This document shows positions 54,001-64,000 of a DNA stretch of 64,000 bases, in pieces; positions within the stretch are counted from its first letter, which is position 1; every line of letters starts with the position of its first letter. The notes under the pieces were generated by a model. The model searched no databases. It was not told where the DNA came from and saw nothing but the letters and a program-made list of their open reading frames with translations. The DNA lies in the NCBI GenBank assembly GCA_014706295.1, contig JACSVZ010000004.1, positions 5,634,965-5,698,964 on the forward strand. Reading direction: 5' to 3'. This DNA is from Lycocorax pyrrhopterus obiensis (lineage: Eukaryota > Chordata > Aves > Passeriformes > Paradisaeidae). The position numbers and the translations under genes were made by a program.

Positions 54001-55854
54001 GTTCACGAAGAAAGGAGTGTCCATGGATGAAGTGAGCCAAAATTATGAATTCTCTGAACAGACTCACCTTAAAAAGGGAGATAATGTCTTTATGGAGAGT
54101 GCCAGCATAGCCTAACATATGCAATTAAACTAATTTTCCTCTTGCTTAAGCTGTGGTAATAACTCTCCTCCACACCCCTTAAGTCAGTTTGCCTCTTTAA
54201 CATGGCACGAAAGAGAGAAGAATAAGTTATATGAGTGGTGTAAGCAAGCTGCTACCTACAAACGTTGTGTCCTGTGTGAGGCTTCATCTGTTGCCTTGCC
54301 AAAGCAATTACCTGTCCCTCTGTGTTATTAGGGAAAGCACAGTTACCACAGTATTAGGGAATGCCTACAAAGGTGTCTTTCCATGTGATCTTAGCAGCAG
54401 CAGGGCTGCTTAGTGAGGGTTAAACTCTTCTGTCCTGATATGGTGTTTTCTGAAGCTGCTGCTCTATCTTCATCTTCCGTGCAAAATGTGGTTTCTGCTT
54501 CCATTTGGTTAAAGTCATGTAAGACAAATTCAGGTAGAGAACCTGAGCCTGGCAAGACTAGGCTTTGTCTTAAGGTTCAGGTTCTGGGAATACCAGACTG
54601 TTTCAGATTCACAGAGTGCACCACAAGGGAATCTGGAGTGGGGGGGCTGTGTTACTCCAGTGTGTGTTTTGAGATGACAGTGGATGCATGTGAGGGAGAA
54701 GAGCGAGATCCAGAGGGGAAGGGTATGAAAGGCTCTTGTTGAAAAGTTTCTTTGGGTGTATTAATATCAGTGTGGATGAAAGGAGAAATAAAGATAACAT
54801 TGATGGCAAAGAGTTTGGATCAATGTTTGCTGCCTTTGCAGTCTTCAAAAGACCCAAATGAGAGGGAGGACGTCTGCTAGGGAAGTCAGTGTAATAGGCA
54901 GTCTAAGGAGCACTGATGAATCAGGCTTGCCTTTATCCATGCTTATCAGGAACATCTTCCTATTCATGTTTCCTACAGTCTCTTTTGTTCTGCTCTTAAT
55001 GAAAGCTATGCTGCTTAGAAGGCAAATATAAATTTCTGTGGGTGCAGAAGCCCTGAAAGTATGGACAGACCTATGAACACACACTTACCTGCACACACCC
55101 ACAGAGCAATTGCAGCTGTGTGAGGGCCTTTCTGATAGCACCTGCTCTGTTTCCATGGCTTCTGCAGAGGCTTCTCTCTAAGCTACACAAAGCAGGTGCT
55201 GCGCGTTATCTCTGGGATTAGGAGTTAGGAGGAGCCCCTTTGAGCTTGTAACCAGGAAGTCAGAGCATGGTGCTGGAGGCCTCAGTCAAAGACCTCACTC
55301 CAGGAAATCCTGGCCTTCTCTGAGTTGTGAATGAGGCCACATCTTTTCCTTGGTGGGCTGATGTTTGACTCATCTCCGTGACTCTTCCCCTCCAAGGGAT
55401 ACTCTCTTCTATCAAGGTAAGATCAGACATTGTGTCTCGGTTCCATTGGTCAGAGTATTCTTTGGTCTGTCCTGAATCTGGTTGAATGAAGAGGCTGACT
55501 GTAGTATCTGATGCTGATTTTTGATGTAGGGAGATGCAGATGCTCTGCAGAAACTGCTTAGTGATTTTATAGACACTTGGAGGCAAGTTGGATGGAAACT
55601 TCCAGGGATAACTGAGTCCAGTTATGCAGTTACGGTCAGAGAGTAAAATATTATGTTAATTCATATAAATGTTGATTCATACAGATGTTAACTCATAATC
55701 CACTACACTGATGTACTCATAATATTCTTATAATGACAGCCTGAGGCTTTAAACCTTATCAGACTTCTGGGCTTAGAAGATTAGACTGAAGCACACGACA
55801 GCTGAAGCTACTACACATGAAACAACAGTGAAATACTAATTTGTTAATATTTTA
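48011..55854. other. intergenic sequence
   Basis: 7.8 kb without a supported gene. A GC-richer patch at about 49540-50050 gives overlapping open frames on both strands but no domain. Nothing else was recognised. Confidence 0.6.
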
Positions 55855-56022
55855 TTACATCTGTCCCTTCATGTGGATATTTTGTCCCACATCACACAGT
55901 ACAACATATCCAGGAGTAGGTGTTGTTTTCCTGAATGTTTTGTTACATCTGCCCCTTCATGTGGGATATTTTGACCCACATCACACAGTACAACATATCC
56001 AGGAGTAGGTGTTGTTTTCCTT
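55855..56022 (+). repeat. two-copy tandem duplication, about 88 bp unit
   Basis: The sequence starting 'ttacatctgtcccttcatgt' at 55855 recurs at 55943 ('ttacatctgccccttcatgt'). Both copies contain 'cacatcacacagtacaacat' and 'atccaggagtaggtgttgtt'. The second copy has one extra G, shifting the offset from 88 to 89. Only a few mismatches separate the copies, so the duplication is fairly recent. Confidence 0.95.
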
Positions 56023-59000
56023 GCTTTTCCCATCCTTCCCATCCCCCTGCCCCCATCTGGCTTCTCAGGGTTCAGTGTTGTCCCTGTGTTACTTTGGTTC
56101 TCATTGATTTTAGTTCAGCAGGTAGTTTGGGGTATCTCGAACAGAAGAAAAACACTCAGGAGAGGAGCAAAAAACTGCTCTGTGCTTAGGGGCATCGTCA
56201 CCTTTCATCAAGCCTTGCAGAACTGCTCTGAGGCTGGAATGTGAAGTAGTTGCTGGCTCCTGTGGTGTCTGTTTTATTCTGTGTGAGATACAATCTGTAT
56301 CAAGGATCTTCCCCAGGCTACCTGCGGAGGTTAATTTGCATGAGAACCACACTTGCAGGATCCTTCAGGCATAGGGCAGAAGACAGAGCAGTTGGATCTC
56401 TCAGGAAGTTTCTGTTGCCCTGTAGCTGCAGAGCCAAGAACATAACTTCGCTTCCCAGCACAGCCATTCCCTCTCCTGCTCCGGGGGAGCGTAACCCCTG
56501 CAGCGGAGCTCGCTGTCGGTGCAGCAGCGCGAAGCTGCGAGCGGCAGGAGCTGGGAGCTGTTTTCCAACGGGCTTGGCAGATCCCCACAAACACCAGGTA
56601 TCTGTCGAACTGAATTTGCCAGTTCCTCCAGCTGCCCTGGGGACCTTGTAAGTTCCTTGAGCCTCATTCCTGCCCGCATGGAAGTTACAAGATGTGACTG
56701 CTCTGCCAGCAGGGCTGGTAAATTCCAAGAAGCCCAGATACTGGATTCACAGAAATTACAGCCCTGCTGACCACACTGGTCGAAGCAGAAATGTTTTGGA
56801 GTTTCATGAGCCTTAGCTGTTTCTCCATGTCATTTACAAGTTCCAATTGTGCATGTGCGTAAAGGGCTTTGGCACAGGCAGCCGGAGCTTTCCGTGGCTG
56901 CAGTTGCAGCCAGCACAGTGCACAAGCAGCTCTTGGAGCCCTTGCAGTGCTGATGGATTCTCAGCAGAGCTTCTAAACCTGGTGGTCTCTGGCCAGGGTG
57001 GTTTGGGGAGTGTCCCTGCTGTTGATTTAGCAACTTCAGGGATGGGATATAATCTAGCACATCACTAATGACCTTGTACTTTTATTGGAGCCTAAAAGTA
57101 ATGATTTGGGGAGATAATAAATTCTGCCTCTCAACCAGCAAGTTTGGAAACCTCTCTGTAATACTTTAATGTGGAGGGAGATTGGAAGTAGAAAGGTCAA
57201 GTTATCAAATAATGAGAATGTGATTTTTCTACAGAAATATTTAGATGACAACAGTTTCTAACTTCTGTCAGAGTTTTCCTCTGGTGAGAGACCACACATG
57301 CTGTATTTAGATGCCAAAGAGGGGGATATTTAGTTTTATGAAGTCAGGGTAAATTGGCTAAAACCATGTCTTACCCTCATGTTTTGTCTCTCAGAATTTA
57401 CAAGTACCCTATCAACTGTAGGTACTGCACTGAGAAAGAAAAAACGCTCCCGTTTTCTTAAAATATCTGACATTTGGAGAATTTGTTAGCAAAAAAAATA
57501 TAAAAGTGCTGCACATTTTTTATGGACAGCAGGCATTATATTACATCAACCATTTGGATCAAAGGATTCTAAATAACCTTGATGTCTTTTCCCTTCATGT
57601 TCTGTAGACACCATTGAGGTAGAAACAACTGAGTATGTAAAATGTACAAGTTGAATCTTGCCACCTCATGAAATTTGGAGCCTGGACTTTGCAACTTTAA
57701 CATTCTTTCAGCATTGCTTTTTAGGGCTGTGGTTATAAATGTAAGTGTTCATCTATAATATAAATTGATGAGAACCAACACAGTATGTGATATATATTTA
57801 AAAATAATATGGCTGCCACAATAGATTGGAAAATGGCAGGAGGAAAAAAAGAAGTTTATATTTGGTATTTATATGGTGTATATACCAAATAAGCAGAGTA
57901 AGAAACATTGATCCAAATGGGATATTACTTATACCTGTGTACATTATCACCTAAAACTGTGTCTGTGTCGTCAGGCAAACAACAGTAATGATGGAAAAGG
58001 AGATTTCTAGTTGGATCTGCATTTCCAGTGCCTTCCTTTGTGTTCCCTTTGGAAACACAAGTGGTTTTGTTCTGAGAGTGTCTCAGTACAGTGGGGAGGT
58101 CGAAGAAGCTGATCAATCATAGAAAATATTCTGGAAATGCTTCCTTTGGTAGCTGACACATGGGTTGTTAATCATTCTCCTTTCCCTGAAAAAGGGAGCA
58201 TGGCAATATATCTTTATGTCAGAGCAGTTTTCTGTGTCCAGGGTCTCCCACTCTGTCTCTGCACATCACAGGAGTCATGCCAGTGTGGCGTCTTCCCTCC
58301 TGATGTAACTCTTCCTTCAGGATGTTGTGGGCAGTTCCTCTTCTGGGTGGCTGCTCTGCACATGTTTTTTCCATTATATTAGTAGCAAAGTGAGCTGGCA
58401 GTTGTGAATCTTCTTGCACCCTGCCCCCCCATAATTGGCAATACTGCCTCTTGTAATTAGGCACTGAATAGAACTTGCTGGAAGGAGCAAGAGGGCAGAT
58501 TCTGCTGATTTGAAAGTTGGCCTTAATGCGTGTGACTCTAAAGTTACTTTTGTCAAAGCCATTGATGAATAAAACTTTCCTCGTGTTTTCCCTTTTTGAT
58601 TAAAGTTAACTCCTACTTTACAACCTTATTACTCGCCTTGTATATATCTCAAGTATAATGGTTGCAGTTGCTAAGAGAGTAATTAAACTTCAAAGTTTTG
58701 TTATTAAAGACTCAGCAAGGACACCCCAAAGCAGAAGAATTTGCAGTTAAGACTATACAAATCCATCCTTAATAAGTCCGTAGTGAGTAGGGATTATGTA
58801 GCACAGGAATAGCATTTTCTGTGTGGAGGATCCCTGCAAAATCTGGACATAATGAACTGCATGGAGTACAGGACACAGCTGAATGTTCCAGGATTATGAT
58901 TCTGGGATTTTCTGTATTTTATAATTTAGCTTAAAAAAACCCACTACACTTTTAATAGACATGGCTTTGCCTTGAAGGGCGTAGCTGAAAATCATTTCAG

Positions 59001-59800
59001 ATAAGCAGGACTCTGCAGTCCAGGATTTTGCCTTGACATTCATCTGTAAAAAATGTTAGTTGATGTTTCATTCCAAAATAATGAACAAAAGCCTTGATTC
59101 TGCTGTTAGATCTGGGTTTATGAATCATCAAAAAGTGCATTAACCTATGTGTGTGGGTGGCTAAACTGCAGCGTGTGCCCTGAGCTGTTGCTCCATCAGG
59201 ACTGTGGAGTCATCCAGAAGGGTGGACAGCTTTGTGCTCTTCCCTGTCTGTGCTGAGGAATGGGCCAAGTGAGAGGTGGATTAACCAAAACTGGGAGCCC
59301 GTGGACCTCCGTGCTCGTCATTCAAAGCCTGCTGCCTGCAATGGGCATCTCTGGAGCACAGCTCTTGGGTGTAACTGATTGCATGAGCCTGATGGAATAA
59401 TTATGGCATCTAAACATTTCCAGGCATGCAGTCAGGGGACAGCAGGGGGCTGTCATTTAAAACATCCTTTACTTGCTGAGATACTTGGGCCGAAATTCAG
59501 AGGATGTGTAAAGTTATCTGGAAGTCTTCTTTGGGTCCCTAAAGGAGGAATTACAGATTCTCTCTTTTGCTACCATAACCTGTTTCACCACAGTCACCTT
59601 ATTTTCTTTCCTCATTGCCAAGGCTTCCCCCTGCCATCAATGTTTTGTTGTTTCTTTGTTTTTTCTCCCATTTCCAGCAGGAATTGTAGAATAGGGTGCT
59701 AAAATTTGCACGATTTTTGGGAAGAATTACTGTTTTTCATCTGCACACTCAGTTAACAGATTTTCAACTAAGGTAAAGCTTGAAGGAACCCCTACTGAGC
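56023..59800. other. intergenic sequence
   Basis: 3.8 kb without a supported gene. A small GC-rich patch near 56470-56560 ('ctccgggggagcgtaacccc') produces overlapping chance frames. No RNA gene or clear repeat was recognised. Confidence 0.6.
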
Positions 59801-59970
59801 AGAGGTACAAAAAGAAGTGAATCTCCATTACTACATGTAGTGAAACTGTAGAACTCCTTGCCTCAGGCATTATGGACGCTGCAGCTTAGGTGGGCTTGGG
59901 GGGATATTGGACAGGTTTGTGAAAAACCAATTTGTTAGGGATGCTAAATGCATGGAAACATATGTCCAGG
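59801..59970 (+). mobile_element. possible ancient CR1/L3-like LINE fragment
   Basis: The run 'aactccttgcctcaggcatt', 'ggggggatattggacaggtt' and 'gttagggatgctaaatgcat' resembles the 3' end of an old CR1/L3-type element widespread in amniotes. It is degenerate and identified by eye only. Confidence 0.45.
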
Positions 59971-62900
59971 GAGTTCATGAGCCACAAATTGTTGGAGAGC
60001 ATTTGGGAAAATACCACTGAGTTTACGTTGTACTTGCACCTTGTTTTAGTTACTGCCAGGTGAATTAGTCTGTTACCATTAAGGTAAGTTTTGTTGTAGG
60101 GAATGCCTGCCTCAGATGATTTTTTGTTTGTATGGAGATTCCTAGGAAATACCAGTCTGGTTTCTGTTGCCTTCAAAAGCAGTGAGAGCAGAGGGGGAGA
60201 TTAAACACATTAGTATTTAATTAATGCCTTATCAAATGTTTCCTCCTTGTTCTCTCTTCAGTTTTCTCCCAGGTCATCCTGTTGTAAGTGAATGTGGTGC
60301 TCTATGGTTAAAGTGCAGCATCTCATTTGCACACGGTTCTCTGGCAGAGGCTGAACCAGAGAGTGGGAGCAAGTAATGGAGAGGTGGCTTTCCCTCTGGG
60401 ATGGCAAAGGAGTCCCAGGGCAAGAACTAGTGAGTACTCTCTTGGCAGTGAGAATAAGGGAAGTGAGGAGAAATGCAGTTAATGCCATTTTCTTGTGGCT
60501 GTCACTGCAGACTGATTGGACAGTAGCTAAACTGGGATAGAAGTGTGAAAGGAGAGGAAAAAAATATGGAGAAGTAAATGGTCCCTTTTTTGTCTCTTTA
60601 ACTTCTGTCTGGTGAGGCTTCAGTGAGGGAGCTCCGAAGCTGGCCATGAGCATTCAGTAGGGAGGAGGGAGGCAAAGAAGTTATGGAAAAACCAAGTGTG
60701 AGGACCCCATCACCTTCTGAAACGCTCTGCCCTGACATTTCACTGTGAAATGTCATTTTCACATGGTGTTTCCAACCACGCATCTTTCTGTTTGTTTCTT
60801 CCCGTCTTTCTGCAAATCCTCCCTGGAGAATGCATGGACATTATTGGGGTTCTGAGAAGCTCAGTGGTTTGTTTTCCCTGCAAAGCTGTTCCCCTCCCTC
60901 CCTGAATCAGCTGCATTCCCACGGGAGGAGGCTTCCTTCCTCCCCCCTTTGCTGGGTTGATCTCTTTGGGCTGTGGCTGCTTGCAGCCTGATGTCGTGTG
61001 CCGCAGCAGCAGCCGTGGCTCTTCTCTGCTGCAGCAAGTGCTGCCTCCTGACACTGCCTCCCCTGGGGGATCATTAGCAGGGTGGAGGCTCTTTACTTTC
61101 CTAGAAACAGGAAGAGAAGAAGAGCCTGAGAGATGGGAGGCCTAAACAATCTAGAATTAGATTACAGTATGAACTCCATGACATCAGCTCCCTTCAGTCT
61201 TCCCACCCATTGGCTTTCTCACGGCATTTCTGCTTAGCCTGATCAGGATCTGAAGATATCCATAATAAAATGCTAATTCCTTTGTGGTCTAAAGGGCCAG
61301 AGCTGCCAGTCCTGCTCCCCACGACTGAAAAGTCAGGAGTATGGAGAGCTGCGCTTTGAACTGCACAGGTAACTGGATATATCTAACAGGCCAAAATTCA
61401 GAGCACTCCAGAACTGCTGTCAAGTCATGTAGCCACCTTCAATCTAGTAAATTAAAATAAAACCTAAAAGGAGAAATAAGGTTTTTTTGGTCCTTTCACT
61501 GCTAGCTCCTTTCTGCAGCAGTTATTCCTCACACTTTGTGTGTGCTTGGTCTGTGGAACTATGCCATTCACTCATGAATGATGTGCTGGATGCATTTTTG
61601 GCAGTAGAAAAGGTCAAATAAGTAAAGCAATAAATAAAAATGTTTGGTGTATTTCCCCTTTAATACAACTGTTTAAAAACAATAGCCAATAGCGGGGGAA
61701 AAAGTTAGTGAAAGACCAGTGTTTTTAAGGTAGCCTTGAATTATTTTTCCAGGAAGGAGAAAAAAAGGGGCTAAGAAACCACTTTGGTTTCCTTCAGAAC
61801 CTTAGTGGCCAGCTGGAGACAATGTGGATCTCCATGTGCAGGAATCCAGGTTCTGTATGGATTTTGTAGGTCCCAGTTCCATGTGTGGAATCAGCATGTG
61901 GATTCTCCGGAGGGGCTGGAATGAGTTCAGTGTCACTGCATGAGCTGCAGTGATGTGAAACTGGCACTTACCTTTCTGACTTTGCAGACAACATCTGCTT
62001 ACTCAGGCTCCTTGTCTCCCTCTTGGAATTCCTCTTGCCACGAGCCATGTTTCCTGCCTCTGGAAGGTGCTCCATGTCTCTGCATGTTCAGCGGCACCTC
62101 CAGACGGCTTTGGGATATGCAAATTCTTCTCTCTGGGGAATGGTTCACTCTGAGGATTTAACCTGTGGACCTGTGCCAGCAGTTCTCATCTCCAAATACG
62201 TGGATTGAGGATCTGAATAGGGATTTAACTTCCTACCAATAGAACATAATGAAACATGCCTTTGGTTAAAAAAATGCTGGCAATTTGCAGGATGGAGATG
62301 AGTTCCAGGTCCTCATTCTTATTCAAAGCTTGTGGCCAGACTCATCTCTCTGTTGAAGAAATGGGTAAAACTCACGTGGAGGCAGCCAGGAGGTTGCATT
62401 TGAGCTTCAGGTCTGAATAGGAATAATGAATAAAACAATGTCAGTTGACTCTGCTATGTCCTAATTATGTTCTGAGACATCCCCTTGCCCCTCAGAGAGC
62501 TGTGGAGGTGATGTTCTGTCTGTCAGACTGCAGGTAAGATTCGCCAGGTTGTCTTTTGGGGCAGTTGATACCAGCAGGTTCTGTGATAGAGTTGATATCT
62601 TGCTGTGTATCTTGCTGCTTCAGCTTCAAGATCACAAATTCGTGTGAGCTGGGATGCTCAGAATGGAGGTACGAGACCTCCAGCATATCCACAGATGTAC
62701 TGGAGGATGTATTGTTCTGACCAGTGCTTAGCTGGAAAACTGTGGTGTGAATAGAAACTGTGTTGGTGAGGGCTGTGCTCTGCAGGTGAGGCTCTGATTT
62801 CTTTTGGAGACACAAGAACTCAAAGAGCCGTAAAGGTCTGTCAAATGAGTGTCCTGCACTTGCCCAGGTGTCACACTGCGTTAAAATGGGATAGCTTCGG

Positions 62901-63472
62901 GCGGTCCCTGGGGGAGTTGTTGGGTGTTAGCGTTACACGCTGCCCTTCGCTGTGCTCCAGTTCTATGTGGCTTCTGCTCCATCAGCAAGCAAAGGCTTCC
63001 TCTCTGCTTTTTCGTTTGTCTCATACAAACATACATATAAATCCATAGATGTATTTTTTGTGCATGCATCATAATAATACAAAGCAGATTGTAAATAGTT
63101 TTGTAATACTTTGAAATAATTTCAAGTAATTTGGAAATCCTTTGGACAGAAGTGACTCTTGCCATTATCACTATATTTGATGTATGTCTTGTAAGTCTTG
63201 TATGAAGAGAATACATTGTTGAAGTAACCACCTGAGGCAAGGACACAAATCTTTACATTCCATATTTTTTCTCCCAATCTGGTTCTAATTGCAGCACCCT
63301 AATCTGGGAGGGAGTGAGGTGTCCCACTGAACAGCACCAGTACCTTTAGATTTCCCCCTCGAGGTCAGGCTGTGTTTTTGGAGGAGAGCTGTCAAGGCTT
63401 TGGTAGGATGACATTTAGCTCCTGTGTCACCATCACAATATTGCAGCTGTTCCTGTTAGGAACTCCTGGATG
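59971..63472. other. intergenic or pri-miRNA transcript region downstream of miR-217
   Basis: 3.5 kb on the 3' side of the miR-217 hairpin in transcription terms. In human a long noncoding host transcript (MIR217HG) covers this side of the cluster. I cannot identify exons or a polyadenylation site for it here. Confidence 0.5.
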
Positions 63473-63570
63473 CTTGTTTAGATGCTGAAGGCAATGCATT
63501 AGGAACTGATGGTGAGTGATTATTATCCAATCAGTTCCTGATGCAGTATCTGCGACATCAAAAACTCTGC
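63473..63570 (-). ncRNA. MIR217: microRNA miR-217 precursor hairpin
   Basis: On the minus strand the 5p arm at 63548-63526 starts TACTGCATCAGGAACTGATT, the known vertebrate miR-217 mature sequence with seed ACTGCAT. The 3p arm at 63511-63489 starts CATCAGTTCCTAATGCATTG, the known star strand. The two arms pair into a stem of about 20 bp with a C/A mismatch and a loop that differs from the human one at only about two bases. Flanking stem bases (TTTTTGATGTCGCAGA and TTCAGCATCTAAACAAG) also match. miR-217 is pancreas-enriched and processed from a primary transcript shared with miR-216a and miR-216b in other vertebrates. Its place upstream of EFEMP1 on the same strand is the expected vertebrate order. 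Confidence 0.97.
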
Positions 63571-64000
63571 AGTGGTTTTGGTTACCATTTTTTAATTTTA
63601 AACTTCAAATGTGGAGGCTTAACAAGGTCAGTGTACTAGGAAGAAAAAAAACCCATCTTAATTGCACCACTCATTTTTTTAAGGAAATTTATACCTTTTA
63701 TCTAAGAAATACTAAGAATAAATATTACCAAGAGTCACTCTAGGTAGCACTGCTGGAGAGCATTATACATCTTGCGCAAGTTTTACTTTTTAATTATTCA
63801 AACCTGTTGTTTGTTGGTTGAATAGTTGAACACAAATTAGTCAGCAAGTGTGTTCTGCTTCTCAAAAAGGCAGGAAATGATGTAGGCCTGCAGCAGGGCG
63901 AGTCTGCAAATTCACTGTGTGTGAGTTGTGAAAGTCAGGAGAAACTCTGCCCCTGTGCCAGCGTGGGTGGGCTTTCTGTATGCAGCACTTTGGCAGTGAG
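63571..64000 (-). other. sequence upstream of miR-217
   Basis: 430 bp of AT-rich sequence between the miR-217 hairpin and the window edge. The mature miR-216a sequence (TAATCTCAGCTGGCAACTGT) and its complement are not present, so the rest of the cluster must lie further right. Confidence 0.7.

Overview
This is vertebrate nuclear DNA, almost certainly from a bird. It has long introns with GT-AG splice sites, several CR1 LINE fragments of avian type and a CpG-island promoter. The gene order is the known vertebrate one: EFEMP1 followed upstream by the miR-216/217 cluster. There are no operons, phage, IS elements or CRISPR arrays.

Positions 1 to about 42,200 hold most of EFEMP1 (fibulin-3) on the minus strand. 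I could place nine coding exons with matching phases: the signal-peptide exon (41890-41970 coding), a 49-bp exon, the long first EGF-like exon with its linker, five EGF-type exons of 120-124 bp, and the first exon of the fibulin C-terminal module, which runs off the left edge. Together they give 1187 coding bases, about 396 residues. The last ~55 residues and the 3'UTR lie outside the window. One intron (9355-38472) takes up 29 kb and carries scattered CR1 remnants and some conserved-looking AT-rich patches.

Positions 42,020-43,065 form the CpG island and promoter. It contains a TATA-like element, two possible noncoding first exons, and a GC-rich degenerate tandem array with a very high density of NotI-type octamers. 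A pair of direct repeats (about 41,169-41,362 and 43,150-43,374) brackets the promoter and the start-codon exon. The upstream copy sits inside a CR1 element.

Positions 43,520-63,470 look intergenic: no supported coding gene, one clear 88-bp tandem duplication and a few ancient repeat remnants. At 63,473-63,570 on the minus strand lies the miR-217 hairpin, with both arms recognisable. miR-216a and miR-216b would be expected just beyond the right edge.

No novel biological system is evident. The points most worth a second look are the promoter-flanking duplication nested in CR1, the shortened EFEMP1 linker, the GC-rich array in the promoter, and the sharp exon-to-exon changes in third-position GC.
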